Of a DNA stretch of 16,483 nt, positions 6,339 to 12,919 are shown piece by piece (positions within the stretch are counted from its first letter, which is position 1; each line of letters starts with the position of its first letter). The position numbers were made by a program, and so were the translations under genes. The stretch comes from Deltaproteobacteria bacterium (lineage in GTDB: Bacteria > Desulfobacterota > Binatia > UBA9968). The DNA lies in the NCBI GenBank assembly GCA_020027655.1, contig JAHKKJ010000017.1, positions 1-16,483 on the forward strand, given 5' to 3'. Below the pieces are notes generated by a model, which saw only the letters and a list, made by a program, of their open reading frames with translations, had not been told where the DNA came from and did no database searches.

Positions 6339-6936
6339 CCGGCTACTCGCGTCGACTACGATTTTATTGAGCCTTTGCGCCGCTCCGGCGTTTCCTCATT
6401 TGCCCATTTCGCCGAAGAAGCCAGAAATCGGACGCAAGGCAACTCAAACCGCGGTGCCGGAGTTTAGCCTCGTTGATCAGAACGGCAAGCCTTTCCGCTT
6501 CGCAAATGCCCGGGGAAAAATTGTTTTGGCGACTTTCATCTTCACAACCTGCCCGGATGTTTGCCCGCTGCTGACAGCGAAGTTCGCTACCATCCAACGC
6601 ACCCTGCGGGAAAAGAAAATAGACGACTATCTGTTGCTGAGCATCACCACCGATCCGGCGCGGGACACCCCCGCTGCTTTGAAAAGCTACGGAGAGCAAT
6701 TTAAAGCTGATTTCAATCATTGGCTTTTTCTCACCGGATCCGAGAAAGATCTCGGCAAGGTTTGGCAAGAGTTCAGCGTCACCGTGCGCAAGGCGGCGGA
6801 CGGTCAGATTCAGCACACCACGCTGACAACTCTAATCGATCAGCGCGGAATTCGTAGAGTTGATTACTACACGGACAAGTGGGGGGAAAAAGAAATTCTC
6901 AAGGATATGGCTTCGCTGGCATCCTCGCACCGGTGA
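6307..6936 (+). CDS. SCO1/SenC-family copper chaperone 2
   Basis: The protein has 209 residues from ATG 6307, which lies inside the end of protein C (32-nt overlap). TTG 6328 would give an equally good signal peptide with an 11-nt overlap, and a GTG at 6277 is less likely. The signal peptide is around SRLLASTTILLSLCAAPAFP. The copper site is intact: FIFTTCPDVCPL (Cys82, Cys86) and IQHTTLTTLID (His170), along with SITTDPARDTP and ADFNHWLFLTG. It is clearly homologous to the SCO protein at 3910-4518, so SCO and Cox11-like gene were probably duplicated together. Its TGA shares a base with the next ATG (TGATG, 6934-6938), so protein C, this SCO and the DUF4382-like protein form one tightly packed operon. 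Confidence 0.92.
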   Translation: MLPTNSKLSISRLLASTTILLSLCAAPAFPHLPISPKKPEIGRKATQTAVPEFSLVDQNGKPFRFANARGKIVLATFIFTTCPDVCPLLTAKFATIQRTLREKKIDDYLLLSITTDPARDTPAALKSYGEQFKADFNHWLFLTGSEKDLGKVWQEFSVTVRKAADGQIQHTTLTTLIDQRGIRRVDYYTDKWGEKEILKDMASLASSHR

Positions 6937-7499
6937 TGAACAGCATCCACAGGGGGATCCTGCCCCTCATTTTGGCTCTTTTTCTCGCGGCGCCGGCGGC
7001 CGGAGCGGCGGAAAGTCAGGGCACTTTCGAAGTTCGAATCAAAGATCATCGCGAGGCCATCGGCGACTTTTCGCAACTCACCCTCACCGTCGGTGAGCTC
7101 TTGATCAGCCCCAAGCCCGGACTCAAGTTTTGGCAAAGCGGCTGGAAGGGCCTGGCTCCCGCTCCTGAAGTCATCGACCTGACAAAGTACGTGGGCAAAA
7201 ATAGCGTTCGGATCTTTCGCGGCAGTCTCAACACAGGGGCCTTCGACGCCATTCATCTCAAGCTCAAGGAAGTCAGCGGCCTCCTCAAGAAGGGCCAACG
7301 GAATACTAACATCAAAAACACCGTCGGTCCCATCAAGATTCCTTTCGAGATTCACCCCCAAAGCGAGACGACGATTGTACTGGATTTAGTCGTCTTGGAT
7401 ATGTCCGATCATCCGCCCCAAGGCTACGAACTCGGCATCAAAGGTTACGAGCTCTACACAAACGGCAAACTCGTCGACAAAGTCCCGCCGGGGCCGTGA
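6936..7499 (+). CDS. DUF4382-like exported protein
   Basis: The protein has 187 residues and a signal peptide (residues 1-24, RGILPLILALFLAAPAAGAA). The mature part follows the DUF4382 pattern: FEVRIKDHREAIGDFSQLTL, VGELLISP, a W-rich turn (KFWQSGWKGL), VIDLTKYVG, FRGSLNTGAFDAIHLKL and a late TIVLDLVVLDMS strand. This beta-rich domain of unknown function occurs in many exported bacterial proteins. There is no Cys and no obvious metal motif. The start is fixed by overlap with the SCO stop (TGATG); the frame is open further upstream but that would remove the signal peptide. Being coupled to cassette 2 suggests it works with, or is metallated or stabilised by, the SCO/Cox11-like pair, but that is inference. 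Confidence 0.8.
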   Translation: MNSIHRGILPLILALFLAAPAAGAAESQGTFEVRIKDHREAIGDFSQLTLTVGELLISPKPGLKFWQSGWKGLAPAPEVIDLTKYVGKNSVRIFRGSLNTGAFDAIHLKLKEVSGLLKKGQRNTNIKNTVGPIKIPFEIHPQSETTIVLDLVVLDMSDHPPQGYELGIKGYELYTNGKLVDKVPPGP

Positions 7500-7570
7500 G
7501 TGCCCCCTGAAGCAGCTGGCTCCCTTTTCATCTTTGTGCCAAGATCTCCACTGGGATAGGTAAGTGGGTC

Positions 7571-8047
7571 ATGAGGTTTCTCAAACCCCTCGCAGCCATT
7601 CTGGCAGTTCTTTTTGCAATTCTCATTCTCAACAGTCTGATCGAAACCTATCGTTGGGACAAACGCATTATCGAGGAGATGAACAAGCAAGGCTTTGAAC
7701 TGATCTCCGAAACCAAGGGCAGCGCCCCGATTGTTCCTTGGACGTTATTCTATCCCTACGTTACCCACATCACTCTGGTTCATCCGGAATCCATCAAGCC
7801 GTTCAAGGATTTTACAGCTGCGGACGTCATATCGTTTAACAAAGATGACCGGGGCAGAGTCGAGTCGTGGCCCAGAATCGTGCTTTTCGATTGCGCCTCA
7901 AAGCTGGTTGCGAATCTTGCAGACCAGCAGGGAAGATACGAAACCCAAATTTTCAGGCCGGACGGCGTGCAAGTGAAAAAATGGTGGTTTGAAATGAACG
8001 ACCAGATGAACAGCTACTTCTGTAAAAATATCAAAGCCACAAGATAA
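7571..8047 (+). CDS. Membrane-anchored periplasmic protein with a Cys pair
   Basis: The protein has 158 residues with an N-terminal anchor (residues ~6-24, PLAAILAVLFAILILNSLI) and a periplasmic domain. The C-terminal half (VESWPRIVLFDCASKLVANL ... KKWWFEMNDQMNSYFCKNI) matches the general layout of small surface-adhesin-E-like proteins: a Cys in the D-C-A motif (Cys108), a Trp-containing strand and a final Cys (Cys151) likely to form a disulphide. Family assignment is tentative. It begins 71 nt after the DUF4382-like gene on the same strand and may be the last gene of that transcription unit. An 8-bp hairpin overlaps its stop codon. Confidence 0.75.
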   Translation: MRFLKPLAAILAVLFAILILNSLIETYRWDKRIIEEMNKQGFELISETKGSAPIVPWTLFYPYVTHITLVHPESIKPFKDFTAADVISFNKDDRGRVESWPRIVLFDCASKLVANLADQQGRYETQIFRPDGVQVKKWWFEMNDQMNSYFCKNIKATR

Positions 8048-8063
8048 ACCTCTGGATCTTGTG
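8038..8063 (+). terminator. Hairpin over the stop codon, possible terminator
   Basis: CACAAGAT (8038-8045) and ATCTTGTG (8056-8063) are perfect complements around a 10-nt loop, and the TAA lies at the stem-loop border. There is no T run after it. It sits between convergent genes (next minus-strand stop at 8095), where termination is expected. Confidence 0.38.
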
Positions 8064-8094
8064 CTCTCTCGCCCCTAACTTAGCCGTCTCTGAG

Positions 8095-8334
8095 CTACGG
8101 GCTGGCGTCAATCCATGTTTTGGCGAGATTGATTACAAACCGCTCCGCTTCCTCAGCAGTCTTGAATCGATCTGCCAGGCCGCCGAGTGTGTGTGACTGC
8201 CGTTCGCCATCGCGTTTCCAAGTAATTTCCGCTCCCGCACTCCAGAGCTTGGTGCTCTGGTTGATGGACGCATGAGCGACAATAAGTCGATCGTTGTAAT
8301 ACAAGTTAGCCACGGCATGCTCGAGCTTGGACAA
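8095..8334 (-). CDS. Small conserved hypothetical protein
   Basis: The protein has 79 residues and reads from a TTG at 8334, since no ATG or GTG is available in frame before an upstream TGA. It is soluble with no signal peptide. The sequence has the look of a real compact domain: AGAEITWKRDGERQSHTLGG followed by FKTAEEAERFVINLAKTWID, i.e. a short beta hairpin followed by an alpha helix with a conserved WID end. I do not recognise the family. It begins 25 nt after the VOC gene stop on the same strand and is probably co-transcribed with it. A 73-residue frame overlapping it is Ser-rich and looks like a shadow. Confidence 0.6.
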   Translation of the reverse strand: MSKLEHAVANLYYNDRLIVAHASINQSTKLWSAGAEITWKRDGERQSHTLGGLADRFKTAEEAERFVINLAKTWIDASP

Positions 8335-8359
8335 GCTTCGGCTGTTTTTCTCACGCTCT

Positions 8360-8809
8360 TTAAGTCAAGTTCGCGATGATCTCCTCATCCGATGCCGTCA
8401 AGTCCACCGGCTTGCCAAAGGGTTGGGGCCAATCCACACCCGTCTGCCAATACACTTCTACCTGGTTGTCGTCCGGGTCTTTAAAGTAAACGCCGACGGC
8501 ATTGCCGTGGCTGACGGTGCGAACGATCGGTACGTTGTGTTCCAAAAACATTCGGTAAAACTCTTTGACGTCGGCGAGACTGGCGCATCGGAAAGAGATT
8601 TGCTGCACGACTTTGCCGTCCTCTCGGCCCGGTACCAGCAGCAACTCGTGGTGCTCTTCCAGCCGGCTCTTAGCCGTCATGAAAGTACTGCCCGTCTTGG
8701 GATTCTCGTCGCTGATCTTCAGGCCAAGGATATCCCGATAAAATGCTTTGGAACGCTCGATATCGCGCACGTAAAGACCCACATGACCCAATGACGTCAC
8801 AGCCGCCAT
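8360..8809 (-). CDS. VOC-superfamily (glyoxalase/dioxygenase-like) protein
   Basis: The protein has 149 residues. The start is ATG 8807-8809, because an AAAGGAGG ribosome site lies just before it; a TTG 15 bases further up would include that site in the coding region. The VOC fold is plain: LGHVGLYVRDIERSKAFYRD (7-26) with metal ligand His9, EEHHELLLV (51-59) with His53/54, the second-module helix DVKEFYRMFLEHNV, and VYFKDPDDNQVEVYW (107-121) with Glu118. His, His and Glu fit an Fe or Mn site as in extradiol dioxygenases and their relatives, but the reaction and substrate cannot be told. It is upstream of the 79-residue gene. Confidence 0.88.
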   Translation of the reverse strand: MAAVTSLGHVGLYVRDIERSKAFYRDILGLKISDENPKTGSTFMTAKSRLEEHHELLLVPGREDGKVVQQISFRCASLADVKEFYRMFLEHNVPIVRTVSHGNAVGVYFKDPDDNQVEVYWQTGVDWPQPFGKPVDLTASDEEIIANLT

Positions 8810-8864
8810 AAATCCTCCTTTCAATTTGCAAAGCCTCTGAATTCTCCTTCAAATGGACGGTTAC

Positions 8865-8892
8865 TTAGTACCATAGAGCCAGCACCTGTCAA
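8865..8892 (-). promoter_or_regulatory. Candidate sigma-70 promoter for the VOC gene
   Basis: On the minus strand a perfect TTGACA (8887-8892) is followed after 16 bases by TACTAA (8865-8870), a weak -10. It lies 56 to 83 bases before the VOC ATG. Confidence 0.38.
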
Positions 8893-8917
8893 GCGAAGAA
8901 GTACAACCTCCCACGAA

Positions 8918-9919
8918 TCAGCGGTTTAGATCCACCACCACTCTTCCTCGGATGCCGCCTTTCAGAATCAGATCAATCTTCGGACTCAATTCTTCCAAGG
9001 CGCATTCGGAAACGAAACGGGATAGATCCAACTTCCAGTCTTGCGCAAGCTTTTGCCAAGTGCGCAAGCGAGTGTTCATCGGTATCTCCACTGAATCGAC
9101 CCCAAGCAGGCTCACGCCCCTGAGAATAAAAGGATAGACGCTGACGGCTAGATCCGCCGACATCGTGTTGCCGCAGGCCGCAACGAGCCCACCGTATTTC
9201 GTCGATTTAATGGCGGTGGCGAGAATGTTACCGCCCACCGCATCGACGACGCCGGCCCAGCGGCCTTTTTGCAGCGGCCTGCCCGAAGTATCGTTCGCTT
9301 CTTCCCGAGAGATGATCGTTTTGGCGCCTAGGCGCGCAAGAAAATCCCTCTCGTCGGTCTTTCCGGTGGCGGCGACAACATTAAAGCCGAGCTTTGCAAG
9401 AATGCCGACGGCGACGCTCCCCACGCCTCCGGTGGCGCCGGTGACGAGCACCTCCCCGGAATCCTTTGAGAGGCCAAACGCCATCAAGCGCATGACGCAT
9501 AAAGCCGCCGTCAAACCCGCCGTACCATAGGCCATGCTCTCTTTCAATGTCAGACCTTGCGGCAACTTCACCGCCCAGGACGCGGGTACGCTGATGTACT
9601 GGCCAAAACCACCGGCGGTATTCATGCCGAGATCAAACCCGGTGACGATCACCTGGTCGCCAGCGCCAAATTGGGAAGTCGAGCTGGTGGCGACCACTCC
9701 TGCCGCATCGATCCCCGGCGTGTGCGGATATTTTCTGGTTACGCCCTTGTTGCCGGACGCCGACAGCGCGTCCTTGTAGTTCAACGAAGAATATTTGACC
9801 TCGATCAACAATTCGCCGGCGGGCAAGTCGGACCACTCCTTTTGTCTTATCTCTCTGATGAATTTCTGGTCGGCCGTTTCTGAAACGACCATGGCTTTAA
9901 AAGCTTGCAGCAAAGGCAT
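8918..9919 (-). CDS. acuI: YhdH/AcuI-family NADPH:quinone / acrylyl-CoA reductase
   Basis: This 333-residue MDR-superfamily reductase starts with ATG at 9917-9919 after GGGAAGAAAAGT. The N-terminal GroES-like domain contains SSLNYKDALSASG (44-56), YPHTPGIDAAGVV (64-76) and GDQVIVTGFDLGMNTAGGFG (87-106), which are signatures of the YhdH/YhfP subfamily. The Rossmann domain has VLVTGATGGVGSVAVGILA (157-175) and a likely NADP-specific basic residue in ATGKTDERDFL. It lacks the zinc-site Cys of alcohol dehydrogenases, as expected. Family members reduce acrylyl-CoA to propionyl-CoA (AcuI) or quinones with NADPH. There is no acuK/acuN or propionate gene nearby, so the physiological substrate is open and the symbol marks the family only. 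Length is normal. Confidence 0.92.
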   Translation of the reverse strand: MPLLQAFKAMVVSETADQKFIREIRQKEWSDLPAGELLIEVKYSSLNYKDALSASGNKGVTRKYPHTPGIDAAGVVATSSTSQFGAGDQVIVTGFDLGMNTAGGFGQYISVPASWAVKLPQGLTLKESMAYGTAGLTAALCVMRLMAFGLSKDSGEVLVTGATGGVGSVAVGILAKLGFNVVAATGKTDERDFLARLGAKTIISREEANDTSGRPLQKGRWAGVVDAVGGNILATAIKSTKYGGLVAACGNTMSADLAVSVYPFILRGVSLLGVDSVEIPMNTRLRTWQKLAQDWKLDLSRFVSECALEELSPKIDLILKGGIRGRVVVDLNR

Positions 9920-10041
9920 ACTTTTCTTCCCATCCCTTTGTGACGTCTCTCATATCTCTCAGATGAAGCGAGTAATCCAAGGGCAACTGTCAAGGAAAGT
10001 GGACGTTGTGAAGGCCACCCTGACCTTAGCGCTTAGCAATC

Positions 10042-10800
10042 CTAAACTGCAGCTGTTGGCAGTTTCTTTCGTTTATCCCGCACGTACACCGATATCCCCG
10101 GTTGATCGGCAGAACGTCGTTCATCCACGTCAAAAAGCTGAGTTGCTCTAACCAGGTCGCCGAGCTTCTTGTAACCATAGTTGCGCGGATCAAACTCAGG
10201 AGCTTGATTGGCGATATGTTGACCCATTTGGCCCAAATAGGCCCAGCCGTCTTCGCTGGCGGAATCCTCCACAGCGTTTCTCAACAGATTAACCAGTGTT
10301 GTATCCTGGTTCAGATCACTAGTGTTTTTCCTTCCCCGCGGACCGCTCGGTTCATCTTCGCGTAGTATTTCCGTATAGACGAACTTGTCGCAGGCACCCA
10401 AAAACGCTTTGGGCGTCTTTTTTTCACCAAAGCCATAGACAATAAGACCCGCCTCTCGAATTCTGGATGCCAAGCGCGTAAAGTCACTATCGCTCGACAC
10501 GATGCAGAAGCCATCGAGTTTCTCTGTGTAGAGCAGATCCATCGCATCAATGATCAATGCGCTGTCAGTCGCATTTTTTCCGACTGTATATCGGAATTGT
10601 TGAATCGGCTGGATCGCTTGCTCTAAAAGAACGTCCTTCCATCCCCTCAAATTGGGAGTGGTCCAATCACCATAGATGCGCCTGACACTCGCAATACCAT
10701 ACTTTGCAATCTCAGCTAGTAATGCATCGATGATTGCGGGCTGAGTATTGTCTGCATCGATTAACACCGCCAACTTTTTCTGGCTATTCTCTTGCTGCAC
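10042..10800 (-). CDS. NYN-domain (LabA/DUF88) RNase-like protein with OST-HTH/LOTUS domain
   Basis: The protein has 252 residues from GTG 10798-10800, with GGAG about 9 nt upstream. Residues ~9-145 form the NYN/PIN-like nuclease domain: LAVLIDADN (Asp15, Asp17), GKNATDSALIIDAMDLL (Asp79 and Asp86) and FCIVSSDSDFTRLASRIREA (Asp104, Asp106), the acidic set expected to hold a divalent metal for RNA cleavage. Residues ~166-245 (TTLVNLLRNAVEDSASEDGW ... GYKKLGDLVRATQLFDVD) are an OST-HTH/LOTUS winged helix that binds RNA, including G-rich RNA. This two-domain layout is common in bacteria and its role is mostly unknown; RNA turnover or phage defence have been proposed. The start directly abuts a decayed methyltransferase-tail fragment (copy E). 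Confidence 0.93.
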   Translation of the reverse strand: MQQENSQKKLAVLIDADNTQPAIIDALLAEIAKYGIASVRRIYGDWTTPNLRGWKDVLLEQAIQPIQQFRYTVGKNATDSALIIDAMDLLYTEKLDGFCIVSSDSDFTRLASRIREAGLIVYGFGEKKTPKAFLGACDKFVYTEILREDEPSGPRGRKNTSDLNQDTTLVNLLRNAVEDSASEDGWAYLGQMGQHIANQAPEFDPRNYGYKKLGDLVRATQLFDVDERRSADQPGISVYVRDKRKKLPTAAV

Positions 10801-10802
10801 GC

Positions 10803-10920
10803 TTCACTCTCCATAGCGCTATTCGAGGCGCTTTCAAAGTCTTTGACCGTTTCCTTGATCAAGGATATCGGCTGGCGGATTCCTTGAGACTTTCGTCTTG
10901 CCAAGCCAGCAGGAAAAGGA
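10803..10920 (-). pseudogene. Decayed methyltransferase tail, copy E
   Basis: On the minus strand one frame reads LAWQDESLKESA, then a shifted frame reads LIKETVKDFESAS. These line up with WLRDESLEES and VLAxEIVEDLEAA of copies A, B and C. Its end reaches the GTG of the NYN gene, so it may supply that gene's leader and ribosome site. The 10801-10979 gap contains nothing else I can support. Confidence 0.45.
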
Positions 10921-10979
10921 AAGTAAAGAAAGCATTCTCCTACGGCACCGCCTTGGATGACCCCAGAATTTTCACCAGC

Positions 10980-11600
10980 TTACATGTCCCCCACTCGTCG
11001 CCCCTCGGTAACTGTGCGCGTCTCGACAAGGCTTTTCCAGCCATCCCAGTCGAAGAGCAGAATGGCATCGTCTCCGGAAACTAGCTTGTAGCGAGTTCCC
11101 TTGTAAAGAATAGATTTGTCGGGAAGGTCCATGACTTTCTTGAAGTCCTTGCTCCCATCGACCTCGGTAGCAATCCAGTACCGGCCGTCGTACTGGTTCG
11201 GGTCCGTAATGAAGGGGACGTCGACACCTCCCTCCTTAAAGCTGACCTTAAGCCAATTGGGACCTGCGCTCGTTACTACACCGGGAGTCAATCTGGGTAA
11301 CAGCAGGGACTTCGTACCGGTGGCATCTTGATATTGCGCCACCACGTCCCTCGAGATGTAGAATTGCAGTTTTTCCAGATCTTCTAGGTTGAGGCTGTAA
11401 ACCTGCCGGTGGGAAGTGTTCTGAAAGGCAATCGGGGGAGCCGACGAGCAGCTCACGAGGAGCGAAAAAACAGCGACTACCAACCATCCGTGAATTCCTG
11501 GTACGATCATGGCGGCTGTAGAACAGACGAATGCAGGTATGAGTCGAAGCATCAGGGACAGTGGGAGGTCTCTTGAAATCTTTTTTGATAGGCTCTTCAC
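10980..11600 (-). CDS. Lipoprotein of unknown function
   Basis: The protein has 206 residues from GTG 11598-11600. A hydrophobic run ending in LLVSC gives a lipobox with Cys51 (GWLVVAVFSLLVSCSSAPP). The signal region is unusually long from this start; ATG 11552 or ATG 11510 would shorten it, but only the GTG has a GAGG-type ribosome site and it sits about 33 bases after a good promoter. The mature domain is beta-rich (VYSLNLEDLEKLQFYISRDV, VSFKEGGVDVPFITDP, RYKLVSGDDAILLFDWDGW) and I do not recognise it. Location is predicted as membrane-attached and periplasm-facing. It stands alone between gaps on both sides. A 136-residue frame overlapping the start shows no family features. Confidence 0.72.
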   Translation of the reverse strand: MKSLSKKISRDLPLSLMLRLIPAFVCSTAAMIVPGIHGWLVVAVFSLLVSCSSAPPIAFQNTSHRQVYSLNLEDLEKLQFYISRDVVAQYQDATGTKSLLLPRLTPGVVTSAGPNWLKVSFKEGGVDVPFITDPNQYDGRYWIATEVDGSKDFKKVMDLPDKSILYKGTRYKLVSGDDAILLFDWDGWKSLVETRTVTEGRRVGDM

Positions 11601-11639
11601 GTTTTTTCAACCCTCGTCGAATCCTAAACAAACTGTGCG

Positions 11640-11668
11640 AGTATTTTATAACCTCCACCGAATGTCAA
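11640..11668 (-). promoter_or_regulatory. Sigma-70-like promoter for the lipoprotein gene
   Basis: On the minus strand TTGACA (11663-11668) is followed after 17 bases by AATACT (11640-11645, four of six to TATAAT). The predicted transcript starts near 11633, about 33 bases before the GTG start. Confidence 0.45.
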
Positions 11669-11779
11669 CGGTGGTTTCTTTACGCAAAACGGCGAAAGCC
11701 CTGCGGCCACGCTTAGACACTGCTTCGGAGAGTTGAGCCTGAAACCTTCAGGAGAGTGTAAATAACCCGGGTTAGAGCG

Positions 11780-12145
11780 CTAGGCGCGGGTAAGAAGTTC
11801 CAGCACGTGGCCGTTGGGATCGCAAAAATAAACCCCCCGGCCGCCTTTGCGCGTATTCAGTTGCCGATTCTCCCGACTCCACGGATCACTGCCCCAGGAA
11901 ATTCCCGCTTCTTGCACGCGCTTGAAGATCGCGTCGAACTCCTCGTCGCTCACATGAAAAGCATAGTGGTGCCGTTCAAAAGACTCGGCGTTGTCGAAAT
12001 CCATGGTAAGCTCGCCATTAACTCGAACCGGAGCAAAATGGCTCATTGGCCCTTCGTATTTGAGACCAAAGATCTGCGCGAAAAAACGGGCCGAAGCTTC
12101 CTTGTCACGTGCCGGCACAATAGTATGATTCAACGTTATTGCCAT
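11780..12145 (-). CDS. Single-module VOC-family protein
   Basis: This 121-residue protein starts at ATG 12143-12145, with GGGGAGG 6 nt before it. It is one VOC module: ITLNHTIVPARDKEASARFF (3-22) with His7, HHYAFHVSDEEFDAIF (59-74) with His60 and/or His64, and GRGVYFCDPNGHVLELLTR (102-120) with Glu116. The ligand pattern fits glyoxalase/bleomycin-resistance/dioxygenase-like dimers, in which two modules from two chains form the metal site. Substrate is unknown. It is not similar enough to the VOC protein at 8360-8809 to be a recent duplicate. No neighbour suggests a pathway. Confidence 0.88.
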   Translation of the reverse strand: MAITLNHTIVPARDKEASARFFAQIFGLKYEGPMSHFAPVRVNGELTMDFDNAESFERHHYAFHVSDEEFDAIFKRVQEAGISWGSDPWSRENRQLNTRKGGRGVYFCDPNGHVLELLTRA

Positions 12146-12240
12146 GATCGCCTCCCCGTGAGCTATGGCCAGAGCCCACGCTTATGACAAAACTCGATCT
12201 TTACGCTTTCCCCACACTATATCTCCTCGCTAAGGAGATC

Positions 12241-12345
12241 CTAGCTCGAATGATTCAGATAGGGAAGGCCCCTGAATGCGGCCTCGATGTCTTCGGCGAT
12301 TTCCCGGGCGGCGGAATCGGGGAGATTTACGAGTAAAACGATGGA
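12241..12345 (-). repeat. Possible methyltransferase-tail fragment, copy D
   Basis: One minus-strand frame reads VNLPDSAAREIAEDIEAAF and ends with a TAG at 12241-12243. This resembles NLPDPxxxxEIVEDLEAAL of the other copies but lacks the EQFREIA end in any clear frame. A further short match, QFCEIAIDL, lies at about 12420-12446. A 7-bp perfect hairpin (ATCTCCT 12221-12227 with AGGAGAT 12233-12239) follows the stop. The rest of the 12146-12467 gap shows nothing supportable; the 138-residue plus-strand frame starting at 12276 looks like a shadow. Confidence 0.35.
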
Positions 12346-12467
12346 TCCATAGCCAAAGGACTCCGCTCACCGTCACCGCGAATCATTTCTCGGCTCAGTT
12401 TCTGCGTTCGTCTCGATCGGTAGATCTATGGCGATTTCGCAAAATTGGCTGGTTAGGTGCAGAGTGG

Positions 12468-12719
12468 CTAATCAGTCTGAATCGATTTGTGACTGCACTC
12501 GTCGAGGATGGCTCTGCCTCTGGCGGTAAGAATCACATCAGATTGACGCGACGAACCTTGACTCTGGACTTGGATAAGACCGTCTATCAACGCGTCTTCC
12601 CACACGGTATGCCGAGGGCACGAAGTCTGCCAAGCCTCCATGGCCTCGGCGTAGGTTCGACGACGACTTGCGACCCAGGCGAGGAACTGTAGCGTCAACG
12701 GGCCCACTGGCTCAAGCAT
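12468..12719 (-). CDS. Small winged-helix-like conserved protein
   Basis: The protein has 83 residues from ATG 12717-12719, with an AAAAGGGG ribosome site about 7 nt upstream. The sequence reads like a small folded domain: VGPLTLQFLAWVASRRRTYA, EAMEAWQTSCPRHTVWEDAL and then VILTARGRAILDE, the last resembling the final strand and helix of winged-helix DNA-binding proteins. Trp30 and Trp40 in the middle, together with the single-Cys SCP motif, look conserved. I do not know the family, and DNA binding is only a guess. It overlaps the 74-residue frame upstream by 25 nt. Confidence 0.65.
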   Translation of the reverse strand: MLEPVGPLTLQFLAWVASRRRTYAEAMEAWQTSCPRHTVWEDALIDGLIQVQSQGSSRQSDVILTARGRAILDECSHKSIQTD

Positions 12720-12919
12720 TGCGCGCCCCTTTTATCGCGAGATCCAACAGGAGTGAGTTTATGCTTATTTGGCTTTGGGCTCAACAGCTGTACAAGATTC
12801 AGTTCGCCAACCGCTCGAACTGCGTTAGTTATAATAGATGACGCTCGATCGCTCATGTATTTCTTGACGGCGTTCTCGATGGTGCCGCCTGCCTTGGCTA
12901 GGTCGTCCGGTAGCCGCAC
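12695..12919 (-). CDS. Possible small helical protein
   Basis: The 74-residue frame from GTG 12917-12919 continues upstream without a start to a TGA. The main part, AGGTIENAVKKYMSDRASSI then ITNAVRAVGELNLVQLLSP, has good helical character and balanced composition, unlike a shadow frame, but the last 15 residues overlap the next gene and read poorly. It may be a real short gene, or a gene whose end was altered by frameshift. No ribosome site is clear. No family recognised. Confidence 0.35.
   Translation of the reverse strand: MRLPDDLAKAGGTIENAVKKYMSDRASSIITNAVRAVGELNLVQLLSPKPNKHKLTPVGSRDKRGAQCLSQWAR

Noticed and set aside
9985..9992. TTGACA on the minus strand upstream of the YhdH/AcuI-type gene
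   Set aside because: A good -35-like hexamer but no acceptable -10 at 16-18 bases, so no promoter is called.
10044..10065. Inverted repeat AAACTGC/GCAGTTT at the end of the NYN gene
   Set aside because: It overlaps the last codons and stop but has no T run in the gene's direction, so it is not called a terminator.
12221..12239. 7-bp hairpin ATCTCCT/AGGAGAT as a terminator
   Set aside because: Perfect stem but no T run on either strand and no certain gene ending there; recorded only with copy D.
12276..12692. 138-residue plus-strand frame
   Set aside because: Arg- and Ser-rich with no domain, covers both copy D and the small winged-helix-like gene on the other strand, and lacks a ribosome site.
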